This document shows, one piece after another, positions 8,825-17,893 of a stretch of 64,000 nt of DNA. This DNA is from Hyphomonadaceae bacterium UBA7672 (GTDB lineage Bacteria; Pseudomonadota; Alphaproteobacteria; Caulobacterales; Hyphomonadaceae): the NCBI GenBank assembly GCA_002483135.1, contig DLHI01000021.1:62242-126241 (forward strand), written 5' to 3'. The position numbers were made by a program, and so were the translations under genes. The notes beneath the pieces were generated by a model. That model did no database searches, was not told the DNA's origin, and saw only the letters and a program-made list of their open reading frames with translations. Each line of letters opens with the position of its first letter. The first letter of the stretch is position 1.

Positions 8825-9446
8825 GTTGGTCCCCGTTTTTCCTGTCCTGCTCTCCTCTGTTTCCTTCCCCACGTTTCTCGTTGCCCTGATCAGGCAGGCT
8901 CGGCCTGCACGGGTACAGCCGAACCCGACCAGCGGATCGCAAAAACGTGACGATGTCCGAATGGAAGGCGCCGCTATTCCGGCGCCCCAACGCAGGTCAG
9001 GGCGGAGCTGCGGATGCAGCCGCCCGATGCGAATTTTTCCTATCGCGTTTGGGAAGTATGACGCCGCTGCTTCAAAGCGCCATACGCGCAGGAACGATCG
9101 ACGCCGATCTGTCGTATTTGGTCGTCACACTGCCAAGGGCGTGAGCGCGCCTGCACAACGCAGCGACAACTTCGGTCGCCACAACACGCCTCACTGAGGT
9201 GTTTGCGCAATTCCTGCGCGCGATTGCATCAAGCTCGATCAGGATTCTCCGCTGGTCGATGCCCGTAGTAGTACACTATATCAGCCCTGACTGCGCCGCC
9301 GCGCAACTGTGCCCAGCGATGCATCACATGCGCGCCATGAGGGCAGGCATCGCGCTCAGTTTGATGCGTACCGCTTCGCCCTTCACCTTCTTGCGAGGCA
9401 AGCGTAGCGTCGCGAGACGATACGACAAGACTTGGAGACGATCGGG
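8825..9446. other. Long intergenic region between divergent genes
   Basis: 622 bp between the TonB receptor and the next secreted protein. It should hold both divergent promoters. A small plus-strand ORF (8947-9144, 65 aa) has no recognisable family and no clear ribosome site, so I do not call it. A GGAAC-N17-CGTA string (9091-9116) is one base off the sigma-EcfG consensus but lies 330 bp from the downstream gene. Nothing else stands out. Confidence 0.5.
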
Positions 9447-10427
9447 ATGACGCCTTTGCGGACAGGACGTGGGCTCGGCGCGCTTATAGCGGCGCTGGCT
9501 CTTGCGCCGGCGGCATTTGCGCAAGCCTACCAGCCCCCGCGCACGCCAGACGGCAAGCCCGACCTGCAGGGCATGTGGACCAACTCCAGCATCACGACAC
9601 TGGAGCGCGCCAATCCCGCCCTGCCCCTCGTCTTGAATGACGAACAGCGGGCCACGATGGAAGGCCAGCGCCTCCAGCAGGAAGTCTCCGCCAACAGCCC
9701 AACCGATCCCGAAACTGGCGCGCCCTCCTCCGGCGGCGCCATCGGCGGCTACAATGCGTTCTGGCTGGATCGCGGCATGCGCGTCGGCGTGATCAATGGC
9801 GAGGCGCGTTCATCATGGATCACCGATCCTGCCAACGGCAAGATGCCGGTGTCGGAGCAAGGCAAGGCTCGCATCGCGAAGATCATGGCCACCCGCAATG
9901 AGGACGGGCCAGAAGGCATGAATCCCGCCGACCGCTGCCTCATCGGCTCGCGCGGCTCTGGCGGCCCGCCCATGCTCAACAATATCTACAACAATACATA
10001 CCACATCGTTCAGACCCCCGACCATGTGATGATCGACGTGGAAATGATGCACGACGCCCGCATTGTCCGCCTCGGTCAGGACCACAAGCCCGAACCGGTG
10101 AAGCAGTGGCTGGGCGACAGCGTCGGCCACTGGGAAGGCGACACGCTGGTGATCGTCACGCGCAACTGGAACCGCTGGCATGGCGACTACGAGCCGGTCT
10201 TCCTTTCGGAACAGGCCACAGTCACCGAACGCTTCACACGCACGGGTCCTGACGAACTCACCTATGCTTTCGAGGTCGATGATCCCGGTTTCTATACCCA
10301 GACATGGAAAGGCGAGATGCTGTTCACGACCTCGCCCGGCGATGTCTATGAGTTCGCCTGCCACGAGGGCAACCACGCCCTTGAGGGCATCCTGCGCGGG
10401 GCACGGTTTCTGGAGCGGACCAAGTAG
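9447..10427 (+). CDS. Secreted protein of unknown function, paralog of 34797-35852
   Basis: 326 aa with a Sec signal peptide (ALAPAAFAQA). The mature part starts YQPPRTPDGKPDLQGMW. Strongly conserved blocks are shared with the protein at 34797: TPDHVMIDVEMMHDARIVRL, WLGDSVGHWEGDTLVI, TERFTRTG and FACHEGNHALEGILRGAR. I recognise these as a family of secreted proteins widespread in environmental bacteria, but know no function. Start: GGAG lies 9 nt before ATG 9447. The ORF also has an upstream TTG. It converges on the M20 peptidase gene with a gap of 6 bp. Confidence 0.75.
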   Translation: MTPLRTGRGLGALIAALALAPAAFAQAYQPPRTPDGKPDLQGMWTNSSITTLERANPALPLVLNDEQRATMEGQRLQQEVSANSPTDPETGAPSSGGAIGGYNAFWLDRGMRVGVINGEARSSWITDPANGKMPVSEQGKARIAKIMATRNEDGPEGMNPADRCLIGSRGSGGPPMLNNIYNNTYHIVQTPDHVMIDVEMMHDARIVRLGQDHKPEPVKQWLGDSVGHWEGDTLVIVTRNWNRWHGDYEPVFLSEQATVTERFTRTGPDELTYAFEVDDPGFYTQTWKGEMLFTTSPGDVYEFACHEGNHALEGILRGARFLERTK

Positions 10428-10433
10428 GAATAT

Positions 10434-11840
10434 CTACTTCACATACGCCCGCACAACCGCCTCAAGGAAGTCGCGTCCTTCGTAAAGCGATTGCACGCGC
10501 AGCTTCTCATTAAGCCCGTGCGCGTTTGTCTCGCCACTCTTCGAGAACATGCCGCTGAGACCATAGGTCGGGATGCCGGCGTTCATCAGGAAGCGGCCGT
10601 CGGTCGCCCCCGCAATCATGATCGGCGCCACGGGCACGCCGGGCCACATCTTCGCAGCCTGCGACTTCACCGGACCCATGATCTCGTCTGTCAGCGGCGG
10701 CGCCGATGATCCGTCACGGCGGCGGACGATGGAAACCTTCACGTTCGGATCAGCTATCGCCTGTTCCAACGTGTCTTTGACCTGTTCGGGTGTCGTACCT
10801 TGCATCACGCGGCACGACAGCGTCGTCTTCGCCCGCTGCGGCAGCGCGTTGGGCGCATGGCCCGCATCAAGCTGGGTCGCCACGCAGGTCGTGTGCAAGG
10901 AGGCGTTGTAAGTGGGGTCTGCGAGAAGAACGGCCAACGCCGCCTGGTCCTCGGGGTTCTTCGCGACCGCCGTCATCGCATTGCCGATTTCGCCGCCGAG
11001 GATCGGCCCTGTGACGCGAAAATACTCGCGCGTCACCGGCGTCACCTGCACAGGGAAAGATACGGCCGACACCTTATTCGTCGCCGCCATCAGCTGGTAA
11101 ATCGCATTGTCCGGCGTGGGGCGCGAGGAATGTCCGCCCGGATTGGTGACTTCCAGTTCGAACACCTGGTGTATTTTCTCGCCGGCCTGAATCTGCATCA
11201 CGAGCGCCTTGCCGTCATCCGACAGCAGACCGCCCGCGCCTTCATTCAACGCAAACGCGACGTCGAACCACTCCTTGTGATTCTTCAGGATGTAGTCGAT
11301 GCCGTTGATGCGATTGGACGTCTCCTCCCCGCAGGTCAGCGCCATCACCAGATCGCGCGGCGGCTTGAAGCCTGCCTCCTGCTTCAACCGGATCATCAGG
11401 TCGAGCCAGACTGCCGCCTGCCCCTTCATGTCGGCCGTGCCTCGGCCATAGAAATAACCGTTCTCCTCGAACAGCATGAAGGGATCGCGCTCCCAGTCCT
11501 CGCGACGGGCATCGACCACGTCGATATGCCCCATCATCAGCACGCCCTTCTTCGTCGGATTGGCGGCCTTGATCCTGGCGACGATGTTGCCGTCATCCGG
11601 CCGGTCGGGCGGAATGATCACTTGATAGTCCGCAGCCGTGAAGCCCGCAGCCTTCAATCGCGTTTCGGCCGCACGCACCACTTTCGTGCAGGAGCCGGTG
11701 GTGGGGGATGAGTCGATCTCGACCATCTCCTCATAGATGGCTCGGAAGGCCGCGCGGCCACTGTCGTTTGGCTGCGCTGAAGCGTGCGCGCAGGCCAATG
11801 CGGCAATGGCGCCGAGCATGACGGATTTTTTGTGACGCAT
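10434..11840 (-). CDS. M20/M25/M40 family metallopeptidase, secreted
   Basis: 468 aa with signal peptide (ACAHASAQ). Co-catalytic zinc motifs of clan MH are present: MMGHIDVVDA (first metal His and Asp), YGRGTADMKGQ (bridging Asp), TCGEETS (catalytic Glu pair), and GGHSSRPTPDNAIYQL in the dimerisation (lid) domain. Likely a periplasmic exopeptidase or N-acyl amino-acid hydrolase; the substrate is not evident. It ends 6 bp from the convergent upstream protein; the short gap contains the hairpin AAGTAG-GAATAT-CTACTT. Confidence 0.9.
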   Translation of the reverse strand: MRHKKSVMLGAIAALACAHASAQPNDSGRAAFRAIYEEMVEIDSSPTTGSCTKVVRAAETRLKAAGFTAADYQVIIPPDRPDDGNIVARIKAANPTKKGVLMMGHIDVVDARREDWERDPFMLFEENGYFYGRGTADMKGQAAVWLDLMIRLKQEAGFKPPRDLVMALTCGEETSNRINGIDYILKNHKEWFDVAFALNEGAGGLLSDDGKALVMQIQAGEKIHQVFELEVTNPGGHSSRPTPDNAIYQLMAATNKVSAVSFPVQVTPVTREYFRVTGPILGGEIGNAMTAVAKNPEDQAALAVLLADPTYNASLHTTCVATQLDAGHAPNALPQRAKTTLSCRVMQGTTPEQVKDTLEQAIADPNVKVSIVRRRDGSSAPPLTDEIMGPVKSQAAKMWPGVPVAPIMIAGATDGRFLMNAGIPTYGLSGMFSKSGETNAHGLNEKLRVQSLYEGRDFLEAVVRAYVK

Positions 11841-11935
11841 GGCGTATTCCTGACTACGTGCCTACGCCAACTTCCCCAGCCCGCGCGCGATGGCAAGCCC
11901 CACCTTGCGTCACGCAAGCGCTGCGGCCTTCTTGC

Positions 11936-12433
11936 CTATGGAAACGGGTCCTCTTCGGTCGGCTTCGGCCCCGTCACGCCGGGACGGCCGAATGAACGCA
12001 GTCTTTGTTCATAGCGCTGCACGGCGGCGAACGTCAGGCGCGTCCATTCCTGCACGCTACCATCGCCGAAATTGCGGGTGGTGCGGATGCGGCCTTCGGC
12101 ATCCTCCGCCAGCAGGCCGTCCTCGATCATCTTTCCGATCTTGCGCCGCACGGTCTCACGCGGCAGACCGATCCTGTCCGCGACCAGCAGGCGGGTGATC
12201 GAGCCCCGATACTGCTCCGGCGGCTCAACCAGTTCCAGCACCTCGGGCGGCGTTGTCGAATCCAGCATCAGCGGGCGCATCGTCGCCTCCGACACGGTCA
12301 GGTAGATGAACATGCTCTCCAGATCGAGCTTGGGCCCAACCCGCGCCGAATAAATTACATCGAGCATCAGTTCGACGTTGGCGAACGCATATGCCCGCAT
12401 GTTGCGGGGAACCTTCGGGGGATTGCCTGTCAT
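11936..12433 (-). CDS. Winged-helix transcriptional regulator
   Basis: 165 aa. The centre contains a winged-helix DNA-binding segment, LLVADRIGLPRETVRRKIG followed by KMIEDGLLAED, as in MarR/Crp-type wings. The N-terminal part (FANVELMLDVIYSARVGPKLD) is likely a dimerisation region. The C-terminal tail ends GPKPTEEDPFP. Start ATG 12433 has AGG/AGGAC upstream; the frame could extend to 12475. The target is unknown, and no specific operator was found. Confidence 0.7.
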   Translation of the reverse strand: MTGNPPKVPRNMRAYAFANVELMLDVIYSARVGPKLDLESMFIYLTVSEATMRPLMLDSTTPPEVLELVEPPEQYRGSITRLLVADRIGLPRETVRRKIGKMIEDGLLAEDAEGRIRTTRNFGDGSVQEWTRLTFAAVQRYEQRLRSFGRPGVTGPKPTEEDPFP

Positions 12434-12602
12434 CAGTCCTGACCTGCGGCCACTATATGCCAACATGTGCAGCACTACCCAATTTGGGCAAGGCGCCTAG
12501 GCGGACACGGCAGTAACCCGTCGCTGATTCAGCTCCCGTTGACCAGCGGCAGGAAGAAGTGGGCATGCGCCCGCGCATCCGATGTAGCTTCAGAGTACAG
12601 GC

Positions 12603-12893
12603 ATGTCAGAAACCGAATTCGCCAAGGTGATCGCCTGCAAACATTGCGCAAAGCTGCAACGTCTGAAGGCGGCGCCCGTCGACTCATCCGGCCGCCCAGC
12701 ACTCTACTTCAAGATGTCGTGTGTGAAGTGTTCGGCGACAGACAGTTATGCTTTGCACGATATCGTTCTGCTCAAGGTGCGACCGCGCCTCACGCCCAAC
12801 ATACCCCCGTCAGCATCCCCGGGGCTGACGGCAACATGCGACGCTGACTTCCATCCATCGCCGCCACGCCGATCTCACCGCCAAGCGACGTGA
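12603..12893 (+). CDS. Small two-CxxC (zinc-ribbon-like) protein
   Basis: 96 aa ORF starting MSETEFAKVIACKHCAK. It has two Cys pairs, ACKHC and SCVKC, about 30 residues apart, a spacing suited to a zinc ribbon. The last 35 residues overlap the 3' end of the opposite YWTD gene by 104 bp and are low-complexity, so only the first 60 residues look natural. The ribosome site is weak. It could be a real small protein with a poorly conserved tail, or chance. Confidence 0.45.
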   Translation: MSETEFAKVIACKHCAKLQRLKAAPVDSSGRPALYFKMSCVKCSATDSYALHDIVLLKVRPRLTPNIPPSASPGLTATCDADFHPSPPRRSHRQAT

Positions 12894-13779
12894 ACGCCAT
12901 GCGGTTGCGCGGTGGATCGAGCGCGATGCCGATCGCCTCGCGCAGGCCGCTCAGGATGACCTCGCGATCGACACGCACGGCCGGATCGTAAGTTCCCGCG
13001 CGATCCAGGGGTGCGCGCGAGATCGTATTGTCGCCACGGTCTGTCCAGTAGATCATGCGCGCGGTCAGATCGAGATCGAGATCGATCGGCTCAGGCAGGC
13101 GCGCGAACAGGGTCAGCATGTCCCGCCGGCTCGTTGCAGTCGATCCCGCCGGCATCCGCATGTCGATACGGCGGATCATGCCCTGCGAGGCGTTGTCGCC
13201 GCCCTTCTGAGTCCAGTAGACATGACCTCTGCCCGGATCGAGTGCGATCCCAACGCACCATCGCGTCTCATCGCCCTTGTCGGTAACGGCATTGCCCGTG
13301 ATCACCAGGGTCTCGATGCCTGACCCGTCGAGGTTGCAGCGCTTCACCGCCATACCCTCGCGATCCGACCAGTAGAGCTTGCCCGCAGCCTCGTCGATTT
13401 TCAGCTGCTTTGGCGTGAAGGCGCCGCCGGGCGCCACGATCGTGGTCAGGCCAGAGCCATCCTTCTCGCAGCGCATGATCGTGCCGTCGCGCTCAGCGGG
13501 GCGACCCATGTCGGTCCAGAAAATCTGCCCGGTGGCAGAATGGACTGCGATGCCGTCATTGATCATGCCCTGCGGCCGCGAACCATCCGCAGGTGACTGG
13601 TCCACCAGCGTCGCCATCTCCCCGGTCTCCGGGTCAGCCATGTAGACCCGTGCCTGACCCAGATAGTAGAGGCGCGGCGCGGGACCTGCCGGCGCAAGTC
13701 CAGGAACGCTTGAACACGCCGCCAGCGCCGCCGATCCGGCCAACCCCGTGATCACCTGCCTGCGATCCAGACCTGTCAT
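12790..13779 (-). CDS. YWTD-repeat beta-propeller lipoprotein
   Basis: 329 aa. N-terminal Tat-like DRRQVITGLAG followed by lipobox AALAAC. Four or five LDL-receptor class-B type repeats are visible: IFWTDMGRP, LYWSDREG, VYWTQKGG, IYWTDRGD, with GIALDP between blades. Six-bladed propellers of this sort bind proteins or carbohydrates; no hydrolase residues are apparent. Databases sometimes give such proteins misleading enzyme names, so I leave function open. AGGGGAATGC precedes ATG 13779. Confidence 0.8.
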   Translation of the reverse strand: MTGLDRRQVITGLAGSAALAACSSVPGLAPAGPAPRLYYLGQARVYMADPETGEMATLVDQSPADGSRPQGMINDGIAVHSATGQIFWTDMGRPAERDGTIMRCEKDGSGLTTIVAPGGAFTPKQLKIDEAAGKLYWSDREGMAVKRCNLDGSGIETLVITGNAVTDKGDETRWCVGIALDPGRGHVYWTQKGGDNASQGMIRRIDMRMPAGSTATSRRDMLTLFARLPEPIDLDLDLTARMIYWTDRGDNTISRAPLDRAGTYDPAVRVDREVILSGLREAIGIALDPPRNRMAFTSLGGEIGVAAMDGSQRRMLPSAPGMLTGVCWA

Positions 13780-13969
13780 GCATTCCCCTGGGCCAAGCTC
13801 ACCCTGGCGCCAAGCCTACCCCAGACGCCCCGCGTCGCAAATCGCCCCCTGGCAGGCAAGATCAGACTGTCCCACGCGCCATGCGGCGAACGTCCGGATA
13901 CTGAAATTTTCTCCACGCTTGCTCACACAAGCTTGACCCGGCTCACGGGCGGCTGAAAACCTGAATCCA

Positions 13970-15319
13970 ATGTCGCGTGCAGTTGTCCGCCCAGCTGGTG
14001 AAGTGATTGGCCGTCCAAAACGCGGCGGCCTTTACATGTGGGCTCTGGCCATTGTGGTCGGGGCGCTCGTCGCTGTACTCGTCGCGCTCTTCGGCACGCT
14101 GGTTACTTACGCGCAATTCCTCGCCTATGGCGCCGCGTCCGGCCGCCTCTCCTCGCGCCTGCTCGACCTGCAATGGTGGCAGCTGCTGATCGGACCCATC
14201 GTCGGCGGCGCGATCATTTCGCTTCTGCTACGGGCCGGCATCTCGATAGGCTGGGGTCCGGCCCCGCGCCCCTTCGGCCTGCAGGATGTGCTACAGAACC
14301 GCCGCCTGCGCGGTTCGATCCGATCGACCACGCTTTCGCTGCGCGACAGTTTCCTGTCGGTGCTCGTCTCCATCGTCTCGCTTGGCTGGGGCGGCAGCGC
14401 CGGACGCGAGGAGCCTGTGGCCCACATGGGCGCAAGCCTGGGTGTGCTGCATGGCCGGCTGCTCGGACTTGATCTCGCCTCGCGGCGCATGCTGCTCGCC
14501 ATGGGCGTCGCAGCCGCCGTCTCCGCGTCGCTGCACGCGCCCATTGCAGCCGTATTGCTCGCGAGCGAACTGATTCTCCGCCGTATGCGACTGACGGCGC
14601 TCGGCCCCGTTGTCGTTGCCTCCGTCTGCAGCTGGCTGGCCGCGACATGGCTCATGGGCTCGCGCCCGCTGATCGCGCTGCCGGACGTCGGCGAGATCAC
14701 ACACCTTGCGCACCTCTCCGGGCTGGCCGCGCTTCCGCTGCTGGTGATGTTTGGCTGGATGGCCAGCGTCATCTGGGCCCGCGCGCCCATCTTCGCGAGT
14801 TCCGCCGCCAGCCGCGTCGGCCTGCCGCTCTGGCTGATGCCTGTCATAGGCGGCGCACTGCTTGGCATTATCGCGCTGGCCTTTCCGCAGGTTCTTGGCG
14901 TCGGGTTCGAACCACTCGCCGCAGCTGTGGCGGGAAACTACGGCCCCGAATTCATGCCCGTGCTTCTCGTCGCGAAGATCGCAGCGGCTGCCGTAACCAT
15001 CTCCTTCCGCTGGGGCGGCGGCCCCATCGCGCCAGCGCTCTTCATCGGCGCGATGGCGGGATCTTCACTGGCGGTCGTGGCTGGCCTCACCTTCGGCATA
15101 CCGGCGCCGCAGGTCTATCTCGGCGTACTCGGCATGGCCGTTTGCGTCGCTGTCCTGCTCGACGCGCCGCTGGCGGCCGCCGTGCTGGCCTTCGAACTCT
15201 CCGGCTCGCCCGAGATCGGGGGAGCCAGCCTGCTGGCCTGTTACGTCGCGTGCATGGCGGTGCGCCGTCTGGCGCCCATCTCATCGGAAGAAACCGGGCA
15301 GACCCTGCGCTGGCGCTGA
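13970..15319 (+). CDS. ClC-family chloride channel/transporter
   Basis: 449 aa, about ten to twelve TM segments. ClC landmarks are present but divergent: GWGGSAGREEPVAHMGAS has GREEP where the family usually has GREGP (the gating Glu is kept), the GSGIP loop reads GWGPAPRP, and the GGxFxP region reads GGGPIAPALFIGA. It probably transports chloride or another small anion across the inner membrane. There is no C-terminal CBS domain. Start is ATG 13970, with an internal ATG at 14036 just before the first TM as alternative. Confidence 0.85.
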   Translation: MSRAVVRPAGEVIGRPKRGGLYMWALAIVVGALVAVLVALFGTLVTYAQFLAYGAASGRLSSRLLDLQWWQLLIGPIVGGAIISLLLRAGISIGWGPAPRPFGLQDVLQNRRLRGSIRSTTLSLRDSFLSVLVSIVSLGWGGSAGREEPVAHMGASLGVLHGRLLGLDLASRRMLLAMGVAAAVSASLHAPIAAVLLASELILRRMRLTALGPVVVASVCSWLAATWLMGSRPLIALPDVGEITHLAHLSGLAALPLLVMFGWMASVIWARAPIFASSAASRVGLPLWLMPVIGGALLGIIALAFPQVLGVGFEPLAAAVAGNYGPEFMPVLLVAKIAAAAVTISFRWGGGPIAPALFIGAMAGSSLAVVAGLTFGIPAPQVYLGVLGMAVCVAVLLDAPLAAAVLAFELSGSPEIGGASLLACYVACMAVRRLAPISSEETGQTLRWR

Positions 15320-15416
15320 CAGTCTTGGCGCTCATCCAAAGCTCTGCTTGCCGAAAGGCGCCTGCCGCTGCATCGTCTGCGCGCTATCGATGGCGCGACG
15401 ATCAAGGAACGAAAGC

Positions 15417-17729
15417 GTGACAGTCAAGGATGACGCCGCAGCGGATGCGCCGAAGCATGAAGACGTCACCGCCTCGCCACTCCGCCCAGGCAGTCTTGCC
15501 TGGACGCTTGGCGTGTTCGTCGTGTTGCTGGTCGCCTTTTTCCTCCGCGCCACGCCGCTCGCGCTCGACGCCCCGCGCCAGACAAACGCGCCGGACCAGT
15601 TCGACGTCACGCGCGCGATCGAACGGCTTGGCAAGGTGCTGGACGGCACGCCCCATCCGGTGGATTCCGCCGCACTCAACGAAACCCGCGCACGCCTGGT
15701 GCGCGAGATCAGCGCGCTCGGCTACACGCCTGAAATTCGCGGGCACAATTCCTGCCAGGCGATGGCGCAGGGCGCGATCCGCTGCGCTTTTGTGCAGAAT
15801 GTCTTCTTCCGTGCGGGGCCGAGCGAAGGGCCAGCCCTCGTCCTCGCTGCGCACTATGACAGCGTCGATGCAAGCCCCGGCTTTGCCGATGATGGCATCG
15901 GTCTCGCCGTGTGGCTGGAGGTCGCCCACCTCCTGAAGGCCACGCCGCCCCAAAAGCCGGTCGTATTCCTTCTCACGGACGGCGAAGAAACCGGCCTGCT
16001 CGGCGCGCAGGCGTTCGTCGACAACCGCGACGCCTACGGTTTCAAGATCGGCCGCATCATCAATCTCGAAGCGCGCGGCGTTCGTGGCCCGGCTATGATG
16101 TTCGAAACGGGGCGACCCAACGCCAATGTGGTCACGGACTGGGCAAAGAGCGGCGCGCGTCCCTTCTCCAACTCGATGATGACAGCGGTCTATGAGCTGC
16201 TGCCTAACTCCACGGACCTCACCGTATTTCTTGGCGCAGGGGCCAACGGGGTCAACATCGCCATCTCCGACGGGCTCGATTTCTATCACACCACGCGCGA
16301 CAACCTGGCCATGCTCGATCGCGCCAGCGTTCAACACATGGGCGACCAGGCGTGGGGAGCAACACGCGCCTACCTCGCGGCGGACTGGAGTGGAGACGCA
16401 GCTGCCGGCGAGATTGTCTATTCCGATATCGCCTCGCGCCTGTTTGTCTCGCTGCCGCAGGTGTTCGCGCTGGTCCTGCTCGGTCTCTGCTTCGGACTGA
16501 CAGTCATGATGCTGATCCGCCCGGCGCGCGACAGCGGCTGGAGCAAGCTCGACTATCGCGCGCTCGCTCTGCCGCCAATCCTGATGATCGGCGCGGGCCT
16601 TGCGGCATTCGCCCTGCAACAAGTGCTCGGCATTCTGCGGCCCGAGCCCGCCTTCTGGACCGCCAGCCCGCAGGCGCTGAACATGGCGATCTTTGCGGTG
16701 ACGCTGATGGTTAGCGCGCTGCTGCTTGCGTTCCTCGCTCGGCGAACGGAGCCGGGATCGTTGTTCACCGCCGGCTGGTTCTGGTTCCTCATCCTCGGCA
16801 TGGGGCTCAGCTTCGCCATGCCCGGCTTTGCAATGATCTTCCTGATCCCTGGCGTCGTGTTCGTGGTCGCAGGTGGTTTGGCATGGCTGTTCCCACGCTA
16901 TCGGATCGCGGCCTACGCCGTAGCCAGTGCGTTTCTCGCATTGATCTTCTTCCCCCTGATCCACCTGCTCGACGTGACCATGGGTCTCTCGATGGCCGCC
17001 ATGTTCGGCGTGGTCGAGGCGATGGTGATCGCCCCGATGCTGGCGCTGGTGGGCCCACTGACAACGCACCGCAAGCCTGTCCTTCTCGCGCTCGGCGGCC
17101 TCGTCGGCGGCGCAGCGATCGTTGCATTCCTGATGCCGGCCTACAGCGTCGATCGTCCGCTCGCGCTTAACTTCACGGCGCACTACGATCTGGATGAAAA
17201 GTCCGCCGCCTTGTTCGCGAGCGCGCGCAGCGGCGCGCTTCCCGCCGCCGTCCATGACCAGCTAACAGTCGGAGAGATCGCCTCACCGCCCGGCGCGGCG
17301 AGCAATCTTGCCGCCCGCGCACTCGATTTCCGCAACATCCCCGCCGCGACCGCAACCATCGTCCACGACGCCACCAACACGTTCGGCCATCGCGTCCTTA
17401 GCTTGCAGCTCGCCGCGCCCGGCGCTCGCAGCATCCGCCTGCGTATTCCCGCAACGGCGCGCCCCCTTAAGATCGCCTATGGCGGTCACGCCTACGAGAC
17501 GAAGGCGGCGGCTACCGGCGACTATGTGATCGACCTCACGGGCGACGCCGCCAACGGAGCATCGCTGGAGGTAACGCTCGGCTCGACCGAAAAATCCGAC
17601 TGGTTAGTCCAGGGCATCTGGTCCGGCCTGCCCGCCGACGCTGAACCGACCGCCAGCCTCCGCCCGGACACAACCGTGCGCATCCAGATGGGAGACGTGA
17701 CCATCGCGACCAAGAAGCAGGCGTTCTGA
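15417..17729 (+). CDS. Membrane-bound M28 family aminopeptidase
   Basis: 770 aa. One N-terminal TM (LAWTLGVFVVLLVAFFL), then an M28 zinc peptidase domain (about residues 60-340) with LAAHYDSVD, FADDGIGLAVW, TDGEETGLLGAQ, NLEARGVRG and DFYHTTRDN supplying the metal and catalytic residues. About eight C-terminal TMs and a terminal soluble beta-rich domain follow. The layout resembles ER metallopeptidase 1 / vacuolar membrane proteases. I chose GTG 15417, preceded by AAGGAACGAAAGC, over the longer frame from 15348. Confidence 0.85.
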   Translation: MTVKDDAAADAPKHEDVTASPLRPGSLAWTLGVFVVLLVAFFLRATPLALDAPRQTNAPDQFDVTRAIERLGKVLDGTPHPVDSAALNETRARLVREISALGYTPEIRGHNSCQAMAQGAIRCAFVQNVFFRAGPSEGPALVLAAHYDSVDASPGFADDGIGLAVWLEVAHLLKATPPQKPVVFLLTDGEETGLLGAQAFVDNRDAYGFKIGRIINLEARGVRGPAMMFETGRPNANVVTDWAKSGARPFSNSMMTAVYELLPNSTDLTVFLGAGANGVNIAISDGLDFYHTTRDNLAMLDRASVQHMGDQAWGATRAYLAADWSGDAAAGEIVYSDIASRLFVSLPQVFALVLLGLCFGLTVMMLIRPARDSGWSKLDYRALALPPILMIGAGLAAFALQQVLGILRPEPAFWTASPQALNMAIFAVTLMVSALLLAFLARRTEPGSLFTAGWFWFLILGMGLSFAMPGFAMIFLIPGVVFVVAGGLAWLFPRYRIAAYAVASAFLALIFFPLIHLLDVTMGLSMAAMFGVVEAMVIAPMLALVGPLTTHRKPVLLALGGLVGGAAIVAFLMPAYSVDRPLALNFTAHYDLDEKSAALFASARSGALPAAVHDQLTVGEIASPPGAASNLAARALDFRNIPAATATIVHDATNTFGHRVLSLQLAAPGARSIRLRIPATARPLKIAYGGHAYETKAAATGDYVIDLTGDAANGASLEVTLGSTEKSDWLVQGIWSGLPADAEPTASLRPDTTVRIQMGDVTIATKKQAF

Positions 17730-17893
17730 GGTTTGGGACGTTTTGCGAGGCGCGAGGCCGAAATGACTCACACGTTATGGCGGCTCCAGAGCAGGCCCTA
17801 ACCACTCGCTAACCATTGCCGCGCGAGACGTGGTACCTGCGAGGGCCGAACCCCGGTTCGCGCCACACTGACCCTAAGAGCTGCGAGAAAAAC

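Noticed and set aside
9091..9116. GGAAC-N17-CGTA as an EcfG promoter
   Set aside because: One base off in the -10 element and 330 bp from the nearest start.
8947..9144. 65-codon ORF in the TonB upstream region
   Set aside because: No ribosome site and no family; could be chance.
10422..10442. Hairpin between the convergent stops near 10430
   Set aside because: Only a 6-bp AT-rich stem without a T-run; too weak to call a terminator.
15402..17255. 617-codon minus-strand ORF opposite the M28 peptidase
   Set aside because: Low-complexity Arg/Glu/Gln product; the peptidase frame carries all catalytic motifs.
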